A stretch of 48,023 bases of DNA from Caulobacteraceae bacterium (GCA_019746095.1 JAIESL010000055.1:1-48023); one strand, 5' to 3'. Positions 16,057-27,643 are shown, counted from the stretch's first letter. Notes: generated by a model not told the origin, from the sequence alone. Program-made: numbers and translations.

Positions 16057-17406
16057 ATGGTGAAGTCGCATATGTCCAAGGTCCGCAAGGCCCGTCGCAT
16101 CCAGCGGCGGGTCCGGCGCGTCGGTACCTCCAGCGTCAGTGCCGCCGAGCGCGAGCTGATGACCCTCGCCGGGCTTGAGGTTCAGGAGGGCGAACTGCGG
16201 CTGATCCCCGGCTGGGACGAGGAGGTTTCCGAGACCCTGGCCGCGACCAAGGCCGCCGGCGACGACGGCCGACCCCGACTGGTCGACACCACCATGCTCT
16301 ATGCGCCGCGTTCCGGCGGGGTGAAGCGCTATCTGCAGTCCAAGAAGGCCTGGCTCGAAGCGAACCGGCCCGGTGTCGCCCATTCCCTGGTCGTCCCCGG
16401 GGCCCATCATCGCGCCGGTGACGACGGCGTCGTCCAGCTCCATGCGACCAAACTGCCCTTCGGCGACGGCTATCGCTGGCCGACGTCTGTCAGCCGCTGG
16501 GGGGCCTGGGTCGCCTCCCTCAACCCCGCGATCATCGAGGCGGGCGATCCCTATACGCCGGGGCAGGGGGCCCTGGCCGCCGGTCAGCGCGTGGGCTGTC
16601 CCGTGGTCGGCTTCTGTCACTCGGATCCGGCGGGCCTCGCCGCCCTGCATTTCGGTGAATGGGCCAAGAAGCCGGTCGAAAAGCGCTGGGCCCGACTGTT
16701 CGGACAGTTCGACCGCGTCATCTCGCCCAGTCGCTATATCGCCCGCCGCCTCGAGGAGGCCGGCGTCGGCAATATCGTCATCCGGCCGCTCGGGGTCGAG
16801 ATCGACACCTTCCGCCCCGACCGGCGGGATCGGGACTGGCTGCTGAAGAAGCTCGGCCTTCCGGCCTCGGCCCGGCTGCTGTGTTTCGCCGGCCGTCCGG
16901 CCCGGGAAAAGAATATCGACGTCCTGATCCAGGCCGTCCAGGCGCTCGGTGCCCCCTACCATCTGATCCTCGTGGGTGCCGGGGCCGGCATGCCGGCGGA
17001 AGAGCGCGTCATCTCCCTGCCTTACGAGGCCAATCCGAAGGCGGTGGCCCGCATCATCGCCAGCTGCGACGCCTTCGTGCATGCCAATGACAAGGAGCCC
17101 TTCGGCCTGATCGTGCTCGAGGCGATGGCCTGCGGCCGTCCGGTCGTCGGGGTCAATGCCGGCGGGGTCAAGGAGACGGTCGACGATACCGTGGGCCAGC
17201 TGTCGAAGAGCGCCGACCCGCGCCAGTATGCGGCGGCCATCGAGGCCCTGTTTGCCCGGGACATCGAGGCACTGGGCGTGGCCGCCCGCCTTCGCACGGT
17301 CGAGCATTTCTCCTGGAACCGCGTCTTCGAGGACCTGAGTTCGGTCTATGCCGAGGTCAGCGGCGAGGCGGCCTTTACGATGTCGGTCGACGGCCCGTCG
17401 CACTGA
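16057..17406 (+). CDS. GT4-family glycosyltransferase
   Basis: A 449-residue GT-B fold, retaining glycosyltransferase, cytoplasmic or peripheral on the inner membrane. The first 45 residues are very basic. The N-terminal acceptor domain carries APRSGGVKRYL. The C-terminal donor domain shows FAGRPAREKNIDVLIQA and the EX7E motif in EPFGLIVLEA (about residue 348), then CGRPVVGVNAGG. The start is ambiguous between ATG 16057 and ATG 16072; neither has a good ribosome-binding site. It lies 31 bp after the RHH gene on the same strand. The sugar and acceptor cannot be told; envelope glycan or glycolipid synthesis is likely. Confidence 0.85.
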   Translation: MVKSHMSKVRKARRIQRRVRRVGTSSVSAAERELMTLAGLEVQEGELRLIPGWDEEVSETLAATKAAGDDGRPRLVDTTMLYAPRSGGVKRYLQSKKAWLEANRPGVAHSLVVPGAHHRAGDDGVVQLHATKLPFGDGYRWPTSVSRWGAWVASLNPAIIEAGDPYTPGQGALAAGQRVGCPVVGFCHSDPAGLAALHFGEWAKKPVEKRWARLFGQFDRVISPSRYIARRLEEAGVGNIVIRPLGVEIDTFRPDRRDRDWLLKKLGLPASARLLCFAGRPAREKNIDVLIQAVQALGAPYHLILVGAGAGMPAEERVISLPYEANPKAVARIIASCDAFVHANDKEPFGLIVLEAMACGRPVVGVNAGGVKETVDDTVGQLSKSADPRQYAAAIEALFARDIEALGVAARLRTVEHFSWNRVFEDLSSVYAEVSGEAAFTMSVDGPSH

Positions 17407-17460
17407 CGGCTCGACAGGGATCGCGCGTCCGCTACCGTGCGTAATGAAACCGGGATCGAG

Positions 17461-17979
17461 ATGATGAACCGCCTGCTGCTTGCCGCCGCCCTCTCGCTCC
17501 TGACCGCCGGCTCCACCCTGGCCCAGACGGTCGTGCTCGTGCGTCATGCCGAGAAGGTCGATGCCAGCGCGGATCCAGCGCTGTCCGAGGCCGGCCAGCG
17601 TCGTGCGGTGGACCTTGCCGTCGCCCTCAGTGACGCGGATCTGACGCATGTCTTCACCTCACCGCTGCAGCGCACCGTCCTGACAGCCCGCCCGGCCGCC
17701 GAGGCCCATGCGATCAACCCCGAGGCGATCTCTCTGGAGGGGGGGACCGAGGCCCATGTTCGCCGGGTGGCCGACCGTATCCGCGCCCTGCCAGATGACG
17801 CCGTCGTTCTGGTTGTCGGACACAGCAATACCATTCCGCTCATCGCTGCTGCACTGGGCGAGACCGGTCCTTCGGAGATGGCCGACTGTGAATATGACCG
17901 GCTGACCGTCATCTCGGTCGAGGACGACGGCGACTCCCCTGCCGTGATCACCCGCTACGGGGAGCCGGCGAACTGCTGA
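17461..17979 (+). CDS. Periplasmic histidine phosphatase family protein
   Basis: A 172-residue protein with a signal peptide of about 21 residues (MNRLLLAAALSLLTAGSTLAQ). The phosphoglycerate-mutase-like core has the RHA phospho-acceptor motif (LVRHAEK), FTSPLQRT, and a second catalytic His in VVGHSNTIP. Only about 150 mature residues, so it is a minimal branch-1 histidine phosphatase resembling SixA-like proteins but exported. Two adjacent ATGs (17461 and 17464) are possible starts. Substrate unknown. Confidence 0.85.
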   Translation: MMNRLLLAAALSLLTAGSTLAQTVVLVRHAEKVDASADPALSEAGQRRAVDLAVALSDADLTHVFTSPLQRTVLTARPAAEAHAINPEAISLEGGTEAHVRRVADRIRALPDDAVVLVVGHSNTIPLIAAALGETGPSEMADCEYDRLTVISVEDDGDSPAVITRYGEPANC

Positions 17980-17992
17980 TCCCTCGCTAGGC

Positions 17993-18367
17993 CTACCTCT
18001 GCGGAAGGCCATCCGTGATGTCGTAATAGTCGCCCTTGTCCGCGACGAAGATGTGTACCCCGAGCCGGGTGTTCGTCGGGGTGTCGAAGGCCCCCATGGC
18101 GATGCCGATCCAGTCGCGGAAGACCGGGTCCCAGAACAGGGTCGATCCGCAGGTGGCGCAGAAGCCGCGGCGCACCTTCCCGGAGGACTGGTGCCAGGTC
18201 ACACGATCCTCGCCCTGGACCACAAGCGCGGATTTCGGAATGTCTGTCGAGGCGAAGAAGTGCCCCGACTGCTTCCGGCAGTTGCGACAGTGACAGGCGT
18301 CCGGGGCGGGGAGTTCGCCCGAGACCTCGAATGTAACGGCTCCGCAGAGGCAGGATCCCCGGTGCAT
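17993..18367 (-). CDS. GFA-like (CENP-V domain) zinc protein
   Basis: A 124-residue protein with the Gfa/CENP-V zinc cysteines: SCLCGAV at the N-terminus, CHCRNCRKQSG in the middle and FCATCGS near residue 80. The start MHRGSC at 18367 has GGGGAG nine bases upstream; the longer frame overlaps parE and is rejected. The founding family member, Gfa, acts on glutathione and formaldehyde, but most proteins like this have no proven activity. It lies 25 bp downstream of parE on the same strand and could be co-transcribed. Confidence 0.88.
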   Translation of the reverse strand: MHRGSCLCGAVTFEVSGELPAPDACHCRNCRKQSGHFFASTDIPKSALVVQGEDRVTWHQSSGKVRRGFCATCGSTLFWDPVFRDWIGIAMGAFDTPTNTRLGVHIFVADKGDYYDITDGLPQR

Positions 18368-18392
18368 CTTCGATCTCCCCGGCCTGCCGGCC

Positions 18393-20498
<2,106 letters not shown>

Positions 20499-21865
20499 GC
20501 GGATACTGTGAAACGATTCGGGGAGCGGTCTGGTAGGCCCGGCGGGGCTTCTCCACAAGCGGCACGGCGGCCGCACGGGGCGAAGGGAGGATGGCACGGG
20601 TCACGATCGCCATGAACAGGACCCACGGCAGACCCTGGTGCGCCATGAGGATGCTTTCCGACAGGCTCAGGACGAGGAAGGCGGCCATGAAGCCCAGTGC
20701 CCACCAGCCTTCACGTACGCCCGACCCCATGCACCGCAGCACGGCGATCAGGGTCGTCCCGGCCATCAGCGACCCCACCAGAATCGCACCGGGCCAGCCC
20801 AGCTGGACCAGCAGGTCGATCCAGCCGTTGTGTGCCGACGGCACGATCCAGCCGGTCTCCTTGCGCACCCAGTCCGCCGGCGCCGATTCGCCGATCCGGC
20901 CCCAGAAGGCCCCGTAGCCGTATCCGGTCCAGGGCCGGTCCGCGACCTTGCGCATCAGGCTGTCCCAGATATCGGTCCGTCCGGTCAGGGACGGATCCTT
21001 GCCGAGGGCCTCGAGTACCGCGACCGAATGGGTGTCCCAGATCCAGATGCCCAGTCCGCTCAGAACCACGGCCGTCCAGACGACCACCACCGAGAAGGCC
21101 GCGCCGCCGCGCCGCATGCTCCAGAAGCCGCCGATCAGGGCCAGGCCGACCATCAGGCAAAGCAGGGAGGTCTTGGACTGGGTCGCCAGCACCAGACCGC
21201 TGGACAGGACCAGCGCCACCGCCGGCATCAGGCGGCGCGGGTCGGGGGAGGCCAGGCAGGCGGCGGCGGCCGTCGCGCCGATGACCATGACGGCCCCCAT
21301 CTGGTTCTTCTCGTACCAGAGGCCGCGCCAGAGGCCCGCATTGTCGAGCTGGTGCACGCCGATCGTGGGGAAGGCGAAGACCATCACCAGACTGCCCACC
21401 GCCAGGAACAGCGCCGTATGCATCAGCAGCCGCGGCAGATGAGGCCCGCGGAAGACGGCCCCCAGATAGAGGGCAAAGCCACCGCTCAGGGCCAGGGCGA
21501 TGACCCGGCGCATGGTCGTGGCAAAATCGATTGACCAGTAGCGTGATGCGAAGGCCAGGCCGACGATGGTGGCGATGACGATCATTGCCGGCCAGGCGCG
21601 CCACAACCGGTCGATCCGGAACAGCAGCAGGCCGAGGATCGCCGCATAGGCCGGCAGCCAGACCAGCCGCAGGATCGGCGTCTCCTCCTGCGTGGGCGCA
21701 AACACCGGTCCGATCAGGGCCCCGGTCAGCATGGCGATGATGACACCGCAGATCACCCGCTCCCACAGACTGGGGGCGGGCTCGGTCAGGGCCATCTCTG
21801 GACGGGACTCATGCACCGATGCAGGGTCGGCCCTCAGGCTTAACGAAGGGTTGGGGAACCCCCGA

Positions 21866-24214
21866 TCAAGCCTTCTCCACAAACGTGTCGATCACCTTCT
21901 TCTCGCCGGCCTTCTCGAAATCGATCAGCAGTTTGTTGCCCTCGATGGCGGTGACCGCGCCGTAGCCGAATTTCTGGTGGAAGACTCGCTGGCCCTTCGA
22001 CCAGTCGCCGCCCGCTCTCGGGTCAGCTGTGGCCAGCAGGCGGCCGTCCCCCTCGATCAGGGTATGGCGGGCCGGTTTAGCCGCCGGAGCCCGGCCGGCA
22101 GTGAAGGACTGCGCCCGTTTCCAGCCCGGCGATGCATAGCCGGCCCCGAAGCTCGGCATCTCGTCCCAGCGTGATTTGGCGTCCTTCATGCCCGGCGTGA
22201 CACCGTAATAACCGGTGTCGCTCTCGGCCTCGACGTGGTCGATCGGTAGTTCGTCGACGAAGCGGCTGGGCAGCTGCGAGGTCCAGCGGCCATAGACCAG
22301 CCGGTTGGCGGCGAATGAAATCCGCGCGTCGGACTTGGCCCGGGTCACGCCGACATAGGCCAGGCGGCGTTCTTCCTCGAGGCCCTTCTCGCCCTTCTCG
22401 TCGATGCTGCGCTGGCTCGGGAAGACGCCTTCCTCCCAGCCGGGCAGGAAGACCAGCGGGAACTCCAGCCCCTTGGCCCCGTGCAGGGTCATGATCTGCA
22501 CCGAGTCCGCGCTCTCGCCGCGGTCCAGGTCCATGACCAGCGAGACATGCTCCAGATAGGCGGGCAGGGTCTCGAACTGCTGCATCGACTGCGTCAGTTC
22601 CTTGAGGTTATCCAGCCGGGTCTGGCCGGTCGCCCGGTCGGCCTTCTGCATGTCGGTATAGCCGCTCTCCTCCAGAACGGTCTCGGTCAACTCCCAGTGG
22701 GTCGTGGTCTGGGCGAAGGTCCGCCAGCGATCGATATCGCGCACGAAATTCGACAGGGCCGTCCGCGTCCGGGCCTGCAACTCGTCAGAGGTGATCAGGT
22801 CGCGCACCGCCGACATGGCCGAGACGCCCGACAGCCGTGCGATCTGCAGCACCTTCTGCACCGAGGTGTCGCCGATGCCGCGCTTGGGCACATTGACGAT
22901 CCGCTCGAAGGCCAGATCGTCGTCCTCGCTGAGGATCAGCCGCAGATAGGCGTGGGCGTCGCGGATCTCGGCCCGTTCGAAGAAGCGCGGACCGCCGATG
23001 ACGACATAGGGCACGGCCAGCAGGACGAACCGCTCCTCGAAGGCGCGCATCTGGAACGATGCCCGGACCAGCACCGCCATGTCCTTGTAGGGGGTGCCGG
23101 CGCGCCGGGCGGTCTCGATCTCATCGGCCACCAGCCGGGCCTCGGCCTCGCCGTCCCAGACCCCGCGCACCCGGACCTTGTCGCCACTGGAATCCTCGGT
23201 CCAGAGCGTCTTGCCCAGTCGGTCCCGATTGGCCGCGATCAGGCCTGATGCCGCGCCCAGAATGTGCTGCGTGGACCGATAGTTGCGCTCCAGTCTTACG
23301 ACCTTGGCACCGGGAAAGTCCCGCTCGAAACGCAGGATGTTGTCGACCTCGGCCCCGCGCCAGCCATAGATTGACTGATCGTCATCACCGACGCAGCAGA
23401 CATTGCCGGTCGAGGCCGTCAGCAGCCTCAGCCACAGATACTGGGCGACATTGGTGTCCTGGTATTCGTCGACCAGGATGTAGCGGAACCGGTTCCTGTA
23501 TTCTGTCGCAATATCCGCATGTTTCGACAGAATGGTGAGGTTGTGAAGCAGCAAATCGCCGAAGTCGCAGGCGTTCAGACTGACCAGCCGCGCCTGATAG
23601 GCGGCATACAGGCTGTGCCCCTTGCCGTTGGCGAAATCCTCGGACGGGGGCAGCTTTTCCGGCGTCCAGCCACGGTTCTTCCAGTGATCGATCAGGCCGT
23701 TCAGCGACCTGGGCGTCCAGCGTTTGGTGTCCAGCCCCTCGGCCTCCAGCACCTGCTTGCAGACCCGTTCCTGATCATCGGTGTCCAGGATGGTGAAGGT
23801 CGACTTCAGCCCGACCAGTTCGGCGTGCCGCCGCAGGATCTGCGCCGCCACCGAGTGGAAGGTGCCCAGCCAGCGCAGCCCTTCCGCCGAAGGCCCGATC
23901 AGATGGGTGATCCGCTCGCGCATCTCGCGCGCGGCCTTGTTGGTGAAGGTGACGACCAACAGCTCCCACGGCCGCGCCCGCCCGGTCGCCAGGATGTGTG
24001 CCAGCCGCGTGGTCAGCACCCGTGTCTTGCCCGTGCCGGCCCCGGCGAGGACCAGCACCGGCCCGTCGACTGTCTCGACCGCCTCTCGCTGTTCGGGATT
24101 CAGCCCGGCCAGATAGTCGGCACCGGGCACAGCGCCGCCGCCGGGCCCCCTCGAACGGGCCAGGTCGGAGATCCGCAGGGCAGGGGGCAGGTCGGCGTCG
24201 GGGGGAAGACTCAT
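21866..24214 (-). CDS. UvrD/PcrA-type SF1 DNA helicase
   Basis: A 782-residue 3'-5' DNA helicase for nucleotide excision and mismatch repair. The Walker A is AGAGTGKT at residues 57-64. Motif Ia (TFTNKAAREM), motif II (VDEYQDTN), motif III (GDDDQSIYGWRGA), motif IV (LERNYRST), motif V (MTLHGAKGLEF) and motif VI (EERRLAYVGVTRA) are all intact. The last 60 residues form a Tudor-like domain (KGQRVFHQKFGYGAV) that binds RNA polymerase in UvrD/PcrA. The start MSLPPD at 24214 is chosen by protein content; no clear ribosome-binding site. Whether it is called UvrD or PcrA is arbitrary here. Confidence 0.94.
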   Translation of the reverse strand: MSLPPDADLPPALRISDLARSRGPGGGAVPGADYLAGLNPEQREAVETVDGPVLVLAGAGTGKTRVLTTRLAHILATGRARPWELLVVTFTNKAAREMRERITHLIGPSAEGLRWLGTFHSVAAQILRRHAELVGLKSTFTILDTDDQERVCKQVLEAEGLDTKRWTPRSLNGLIDHWKNRGWTPEKLPPSEDFANGKGHSLYAAYQARLVSLNACDFGDLLLHNLTILSKHADIATEYRNRFRYILVDEYQDTNVAQYLWLRLLTASTGNVCCVGDDDQSIYGWRGAEVDNILRFERDFPGAKVVRLERNYRSTQHILGAASGLIAANRDRLGKTLWTEDSSGDKVRVRGVWDGEAEARLVADEIETARRAGTPYKDMAVLVRASFQMRAFEERFVLLAVPYVVIGGPRFFERAEIRDAHAYLRLILSEDDDLAFERIVNVPKRGIGDTSVQKVLQIARLSGVSAMSAVRDLITSDELQARTRTALSNFVRDIDRWRTFAQTTTHWELTETVLEESGYTDMQKADRATGQTRLDNLKELTQSMQQFETLPAYLEHVSLVMDLDRGESADSVQIMTLHGAKGLEFPLVFLPGWEEGVFPSQRSIDEKGEKGLEEERRLAYVGVTRAKSDARISFAANRLVYGRWTSQLPSRFVDELPIDHVEAESDTGYYGVTPGMKDAKSRWDEMPSFGAGYASPGWKRAQSFTAGRAPAAKPARHTLIEGDGRLLATADPRAGGDWSKGQRVFHQKFGYGAVTAIEGNKLLIDFEKAGEKKVIDTFVEKA

Positions 24215-24270
24215 CGGGAGAACATAAGGGGCACGGCATCCGATGTCAGCGGGGCATTCGTCGCCCTGCC

Positions 24271-24295
24271 GGAACCGCCAGGCCTTGCCCCCGTT
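24271..24295 (+). promoter_or_regulatory. Putative EcfG/SigT general stress promoter
   Basis: GGAAC (24271-24275), a 16-bp spacer and CGTT (24292-24295), 33 bp before the start of the small membrane protein gene. This matches the GGAAC-N16/17-CGTT promoter used by the alphaproteobacterial general stress sigma factor EcfG (SigT in Caulobacter). Expression under stress is inferred. Confidence 0.6.
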
Positions 24296-24328
24296 TCCGT
24301 CGGTACCTGACACAGGAAAGGAACGATC

Positions 24329-24583
24329 ATGGCCGACAGCAGCAAACCCGTCGGCAGCGGCAACACCGCCCTGGCCTTCATCGTCGGCGGCATCGTCGTC
24401 GGGCTCGCCATCATCGCCTTCGTGGTTTTCTCAAACGGTGCCATCGGGACGTCGGACAGGCCGGACGTCTCGGTCGACATCGCCCTGCCGCGACCGGAAC
24501 TGCCCCGGGCACCGGAGCTGCCGCCCCTGCGGGACCTGGCACCGCCGACCATACCCCGGCCGGAGCCTGCCCCGGCAGCCTGA
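24329..24583 (+). CDS. Small single-span membrane protein with Pro-rich tail
   Basis: An 84-residue protein. Residues 1-13 are polar, 14-36 are a strongly hydrophobic helix (ALAFIVGGIVVGLAIIAFVVF), and 45-84 are Pro/Glu/Arg rich and likely disordered, facing the periplasm or cytoplasm. AGGA lies eight bases before the ATG. A general-stress-type promoter precedes it. The stop is one base from the stop of the convergent SIMPL gene. No known family recognised. Confidence 0.75.
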   Translation: MADSSKPVGSGNTALAFIVGGIVVGLAIIAFVVFSNGAIGTSDRPDVSVDIALPRPELPRAPELPPLRDLAPPTIPRPEPAPAA

Positions 24584-24584
24584 G

Positions 24585-25307
24585 TCAGCGCAGCTGGTAA
24601 CTGACGGTGGCGACGACGCGCACCCGCTTGTTCAGCGAGGTCGATTCACTGTCGATGTCTTCACGGGCGAGGATTTCGAACGAGCCCTGGGTCGCCTGCC
24701 GGATCGGGCCCAGGGGGGCACCGGAATCCTTGGCGAACTGCTCGGCACCTGACCTGGCCGAGGCCGTGGCCTCGGCGATCATCGACGGCCGGACCTCGTT
24801 CAGCTTGGTGAAGACATAGGTCGGGGCGGCGAAGTCCAGCTGCACCCCTTCGCGCACCAGATCGTTCAGCGCCCGTTCGGTCTGGGCCACACGCTGGACG
24901 TCGGTCGTCCGCACCGTCACGCCCTGGCTCAGAATGTAGCGCACGACATTGTCGGTCGAGCCGTATTCGCGGGCGCGGGTGTCGGTGACCTGCAGCCGTC
25001 CGATCGTCACCGCCTCGGCCGGATAGCCCTGACGGGCCAGAAAGGCCCGGACCAGGCCCAGATCACGGTCCACCTGCGCCTGGGCGACCGGCAGGTCGTC
25101 ATTGGCTGCCTTGAAGCTCAGGGTCAGGACCGCGAGGTCGGCGACCACATTCCGCTCCGCCACGCCGCGCACCGTCACCTGCCGGTTGCCGACCTGGGCA
25201 TTGACCACGCCCGAGCCGATGAAGGCACCCGCGCCGATCAGTCCGATGGCGATCAGACCCCCGAACAGGGCCGGCGGGATCAGGGATTTGTCGATCTTGT
25301 CGAGCAC
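24585..25307 (-). CDS. SIMPL-domain envelope protein
   Basis: A 240-residue protein with an N-terminal membrane anchor or signal segment (ALFGGLIAIGLIGAGAFIGSG) followed by a SIMPL (BP26-like) domain: RQVTVRGVAERNVVADLAVLTLSF, then a regular strand-helix pattern ending RVRVVATVSYQLR. SIMPL proteins form channel-like or ring oligomers in the periplasm. The start is the GTG at 25307 (VLDKIDKS), because AAGGAAGA lies six bases upstream; the Met of the longer frame has none. Probably anchored in the inner membrane facing the periplasm. Confidence 0.85.
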   Translation of the reverse strand: MLDKIDKSLIPPALFGGLIAIGLIGAGAFIGSGVVNAQVGNRQVTVRGVAERNVVADLAVLTLSFKAANDDLPVAQAQVDRDLGLVRAFLARQGYPAEAVTIGRLQVTDTRAREYGSTDNVVRYILSQGVTVRTTDVQRVAQTERALNDLVREGVQLDFAAPTYVFTKLNEVRPSMIAEATASARSGAEQFAKDSGAPLGPIRQATQGSFEILAREDIDSESTSLNKRVRVVATVSYQLR

Positions 25308-25355
25308 GGTGATCTTCCTTCTGGGAAGCCAACCATGCGCCAACCTTGGTGGGTG

Positions 25356-25592
25356 TCAATCGGTCGAATAGTGTTCGATGAAGGACCGGTCGCCGCCCGT
25401 CCAGGACAGGGCCAGGAGCCGGCAGGCGGAGGCAAGCGGTGTGCGGCCGCGGCGTTCGTCGATCCGCTTCATCAGCCCCGCCTGCGACAGGCCGCCGGCG
25501 GCCGCTATCCCGTCCAGAACGGCCCAGAACTCGGTCTCCAGCGCCACGGAGGTGGCGTGGCCGGACAGGGAAACTGAGCGCTTCTTCAACAT
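25356..25592 (-). CDS. RHH_4-type ribbon-helix-helix protein
   Basis: A 78-residue protein beginning MLKKRSVSLSGHATSVALETEFW, the typical opening of the alphaproteobacterial RHH_4 family, followed by GGLSQAGLMKRIDERRG and a terminal TPLASACRLLALSW. Such proteins are probably DNA-binding dimers, though they are also annotated as aryl-sulfate sulfotransferase-like by error. The start at 25592 is set by family content; the longer frame is a GC-rich extension. Divergent from the Coq4 gene, with a TGAAC-acc-GTTCA repeat in the gap that it might bind. Confidence 0.82.
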   Translation of the reverse strand: MLKKRSVSLSGHATSVALETEFWAVLDGIAAAGGLSQAGLMKRIDERRGRTPLASACRLLALSWTGGDRSFIEHYSTD

Positions 25593-25641
25593 CGTTGGAA
25601 CCCTGGTCCTGGCGTCGTCCAGATCGCCAGCGGGTGTGACA

Positions 25642-25654
25642 TGAACACCGTTCA
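25642..25654. promoter_or_regulatory. Inverted repeat between the RHH_4 and Coq4 genes
   Basis: Perfect 5-bp arms TGAAC and GTTCA with a 3-bp centre, in the 112-bp gap between divergent genes. An operator role is possible but not shown. Confidence 0.3.
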
Positions 25655-25704
25655 CTTGCGCGGGCAACCGGGCTATCTTCCCGTCGATCTCACAGGGCCT
25701 GTCC

Positions 25705-26460
25705 ATGACCGCCACCGCCGATTTCGACAAGTTCGACCGTCTGCGCCCGCAGCGTCTTGAGCCGCTCAAGGCGTTCCGCGCCTTCCGCAAGCTGGTCCGC
25801 AACAAGGAAGACACCGCCCAGGTGTTCGAGATCATGCGGGCCCTGTCCGGGCGTTCGATCGGCCGTGGCTACAATCGCATGCTCAAGACCCTTGAGGGCG
25901 GTCGTCAGGCCTTCCTGCGAGAGGAGCTCGCCCACAAGCTGGATGATCCTGTCTGGCTGTCACAGTTCGGACCGGGGTCCGTGGGTGCGGCCTATCGGGA
26001 GTTCCGTGAAGCCCGCGGCTTTACGGCAGAAGGTCTGGCCGACGAGGCCCGGAAGGTGGCCCCCCTGGTTGATGCCCAGCATCCGGTGATCTGGTATTCG
26101 CGCCGCATCCGCGACATCCACGACGTCTGGCATGTGCTGACCGGCTACGGGACCGACGCCCTGGGTGAGGCCTGTGTGGTGTCCTTTTCCTATGCCCAGA
26201 CCCGCAACCTCGGCTTCGCCTTCATCGGCTGGGGTGCGGCCCGTGAGATCCAGCGCGAGGCACCGTCCGTGCCGGCGCGCCGTGCGGTCTGGCAGGCCTA
26301 CCGCAACGGCCGGGCCGCCCGATGGCTGCCCGGGCTCGACTATGAAGCCCTGTTCGAACAGCCGCTCGATGCGGTCCGTGAGCGTCTCAATATCCGCCCG
26401 GCGTCGGTCTATCAGGCCGTGCCTGCGGAGCGCCGGGCGGGTCTCAAGCTGCGCGCCTGA
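25705..26460 (+). CDS. Coq4-family ubiquinone biosynthesis protein
   Basis: A 251-residue protein of the Coq4 family, which in eukaryotes organises the ubiquinone synthesis complex and has recently been linked to C1 decarboxylation/hydroxylation of the quinone ring. The metal-binding HDxxH motif is His139-Asp140-Val-Trp-His143, followed by VLTGYGTDALGE. The helical rest of the chain matches the family (FSYAQTRNLGFAFIGWGAA). No transit peptide, as expected in a bacterium. No other ubiquinone gene is adjacent. Confidence 0.87.
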   Translation: MTATADFDKFDRLRPQRLEPLKAFRAFRKLVRNKEDTAQVFEIMRALSGRSIGRGYNRMLKTLEGGRQAFLREELAHKLDDPVWLSQFGPGSVGAAYREFREARGFTAEGLADEARKVAPLVDAQHPVIWYSRRIRDIHDVWHVLTGYGTDALGEACVVSFSYAQTRNLGFAFIGWGAAREIQREAPSVPARRAVWQAYRNGRAARWLPGLDYEALFEQPLDAVRERLNIRPASVYQAVPAERRAGLKLRA

Positions 26461-26538
26461 CGGCGCTTTCCGGACGCCACAGGCTCCGGGGCCAAAACGT
26501 TGCTTGCGCTGTTGTCGGGCATCCTCCACTTGCCGCGC

Positions 26539-27480
26539 GTGACCTCCTCCCCCGACTCGGTACCGCCCATCGCCCGTCCGCCCCTGTCCCGGGCCACCCT
26601 GCTGGGCATCGGCGGTGTGCTGATCTGCGCCGTCATCTGGGGCACCACGTGGTATGCCATCACCCTGCAACTCGGGACCGTGGCTCCGCTGGCCTCGATT
26701 GTCTGGCGGTTCGGTCTGGCCACGGTCCTGCTGTTCCTCGGCTGTCTGATCTTCCGTCAGAATCTGCGGCTGACCCGGGCCCAGCATCTGGCCGCCCTGG
26801 GACAGGGCCTGTTCACCTTCTCGATCAGCTACAGCTTCACCTATGCGTCGGAGGCGCATGTCGCCTCCGCCATCGTCGCCGTCACCTTCGCCTCCCTGAC
26901 CTTCATCAACCTGGTGCTCTTTCGTCTGGCGGCGGGCCAGAAGGCGGCGGCGGCTTCGTGGGGTGGAGCGCTCCTCGGCCTGCTGGGCGTCCTTGTCCTG
27001 TCGGGCGGCGAGGTGCTCAAGGCCGGATTGGGCAGCGGGGCCGCGCTCGGTGTCGGCCTGGCTTTGGTCGCCGTCACGGCCTCGGCCTTCGGCAATTACT
27101 TTGCCTGGAAAGGCCAGAACCATGGCTCGGCGGCCGTCCCCTCAACCGCCTGGGCCATGGCCTATGGCACGGGGGTGCTGGTGCTCTTCGGTCTGGCGAC
27201 CGGGGTGGAGTTCGCCATCGATCCGAGCTTCACCTATGTGGGATCGCTGCTCTATCTCTCGGTGTTCGGGTCGGTGATCGCCTTTGGCCTCTATTTCACC
27301 ATCGCACGCACCATCGGCTATGCCATGGCCAGCTATGTCTCGGCCCTCACTCCGCCGGTTGCCATGCTTGTGTCGGTCCTGTTCGAGCGCGCCCATTTCG
27401 GCTGGTCAGCCCTGGCCGGTCTGCTGCTGGTCCTGTGTGGCCAGGCCCTGATGATCCGCGCGCCGAAGGTCCAGACCTAG
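26539..27480 (+). CDS. EamA-family (DMT superfamily) transporter
   Basis: An inner-membrane transporter of about 313 residues with ten predicted helices in two EamA repeats (LLGIGGVLICAVIWGTTWYAI opening the first; AFGNYFAWKGQNH opening the second). DMT proteins export metabolites or amino acids; the substrate is not evident. The start is uncertain: a GTG at 26539 is chosen, a TTG at 26500 is also in frame, and no good ribosome-binding site is seen. The TAG stop shares CTAG with the stop of a 54-residue gene on the other strand. Confidence 0.85.
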   Translation: MTSSPDSVPPIARPPLSRATLLGIGGVLICAVIWGTTWYAITLQLGTVAPLASIVWRFGLATVLLFLGCLIFRQNLRLTRAQHLAALGQGLFTFSISYSFTYASEAHVASAIVAVTFASLTFINLVLFRLAAGQKAAAASWGGALLGLLGVLVLSGGEVLKAGLGSGAALGVGLALVAVTASAFGNYFAWKGQNHGSAAVPSTAWAMAYGTGVLVLFGLATGVEFAIDPSFTYVGSLLYLSVFGSVIAFGLYFTIARTIGYAMASYVSALTPPVAMLVSVLFERAHFGWSALAGLLLVLCGQALMIRAPKVQT

Positions 27481-27641
27481 CCGAACCAGCCGCGCTTTTT
27501 CTTCTTCGGCTTTTCGGCGGCCGTTCCGGCCTTCCTGGCGGCTTCCTCCGCCCGACGGTCGCGCTCGGCCTTGACGCGCATGGCGACGAGGATGGGGATC
27601 AGGCCATGCTTGATGCGGGGATCCTGACGCGGGTCGGTCAT
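27477..27641 (-). CDS. Small basic protein of 54 residues
   Basis: Runs from ATG at 27641 to TAG at 27477-27479. It starts two bases after the stop of the DUF4169 gene, so coupling is likely. The N-terminus reads MTDPRQDPRIKHGLIPILVAM and the middle is a charged helix (AERDRRAEEAAR); the C-terminus is a Lys-rich block ending RGWFG. No membrane span and no recognised domain. Support comes from tight spacing, codon usage and the non-random Lys/Trp end; annotation pipelines with a 60-residue cutoff will miss it. Confidence 0.6.
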   Translation of the reverse strand: MTDPRQDPRIKHGLIPILVAMRVKAERDRRAEEAARKAGTAAEKPKKKKRGWFG

Positions 27642-27643
27642 CT

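Noticed and set aside
15934-17649. Minus-strand frame of 571 residues
   Set aside because: Antisense to the glycosyltransferase and phosphatase genes, which have clear motifs.
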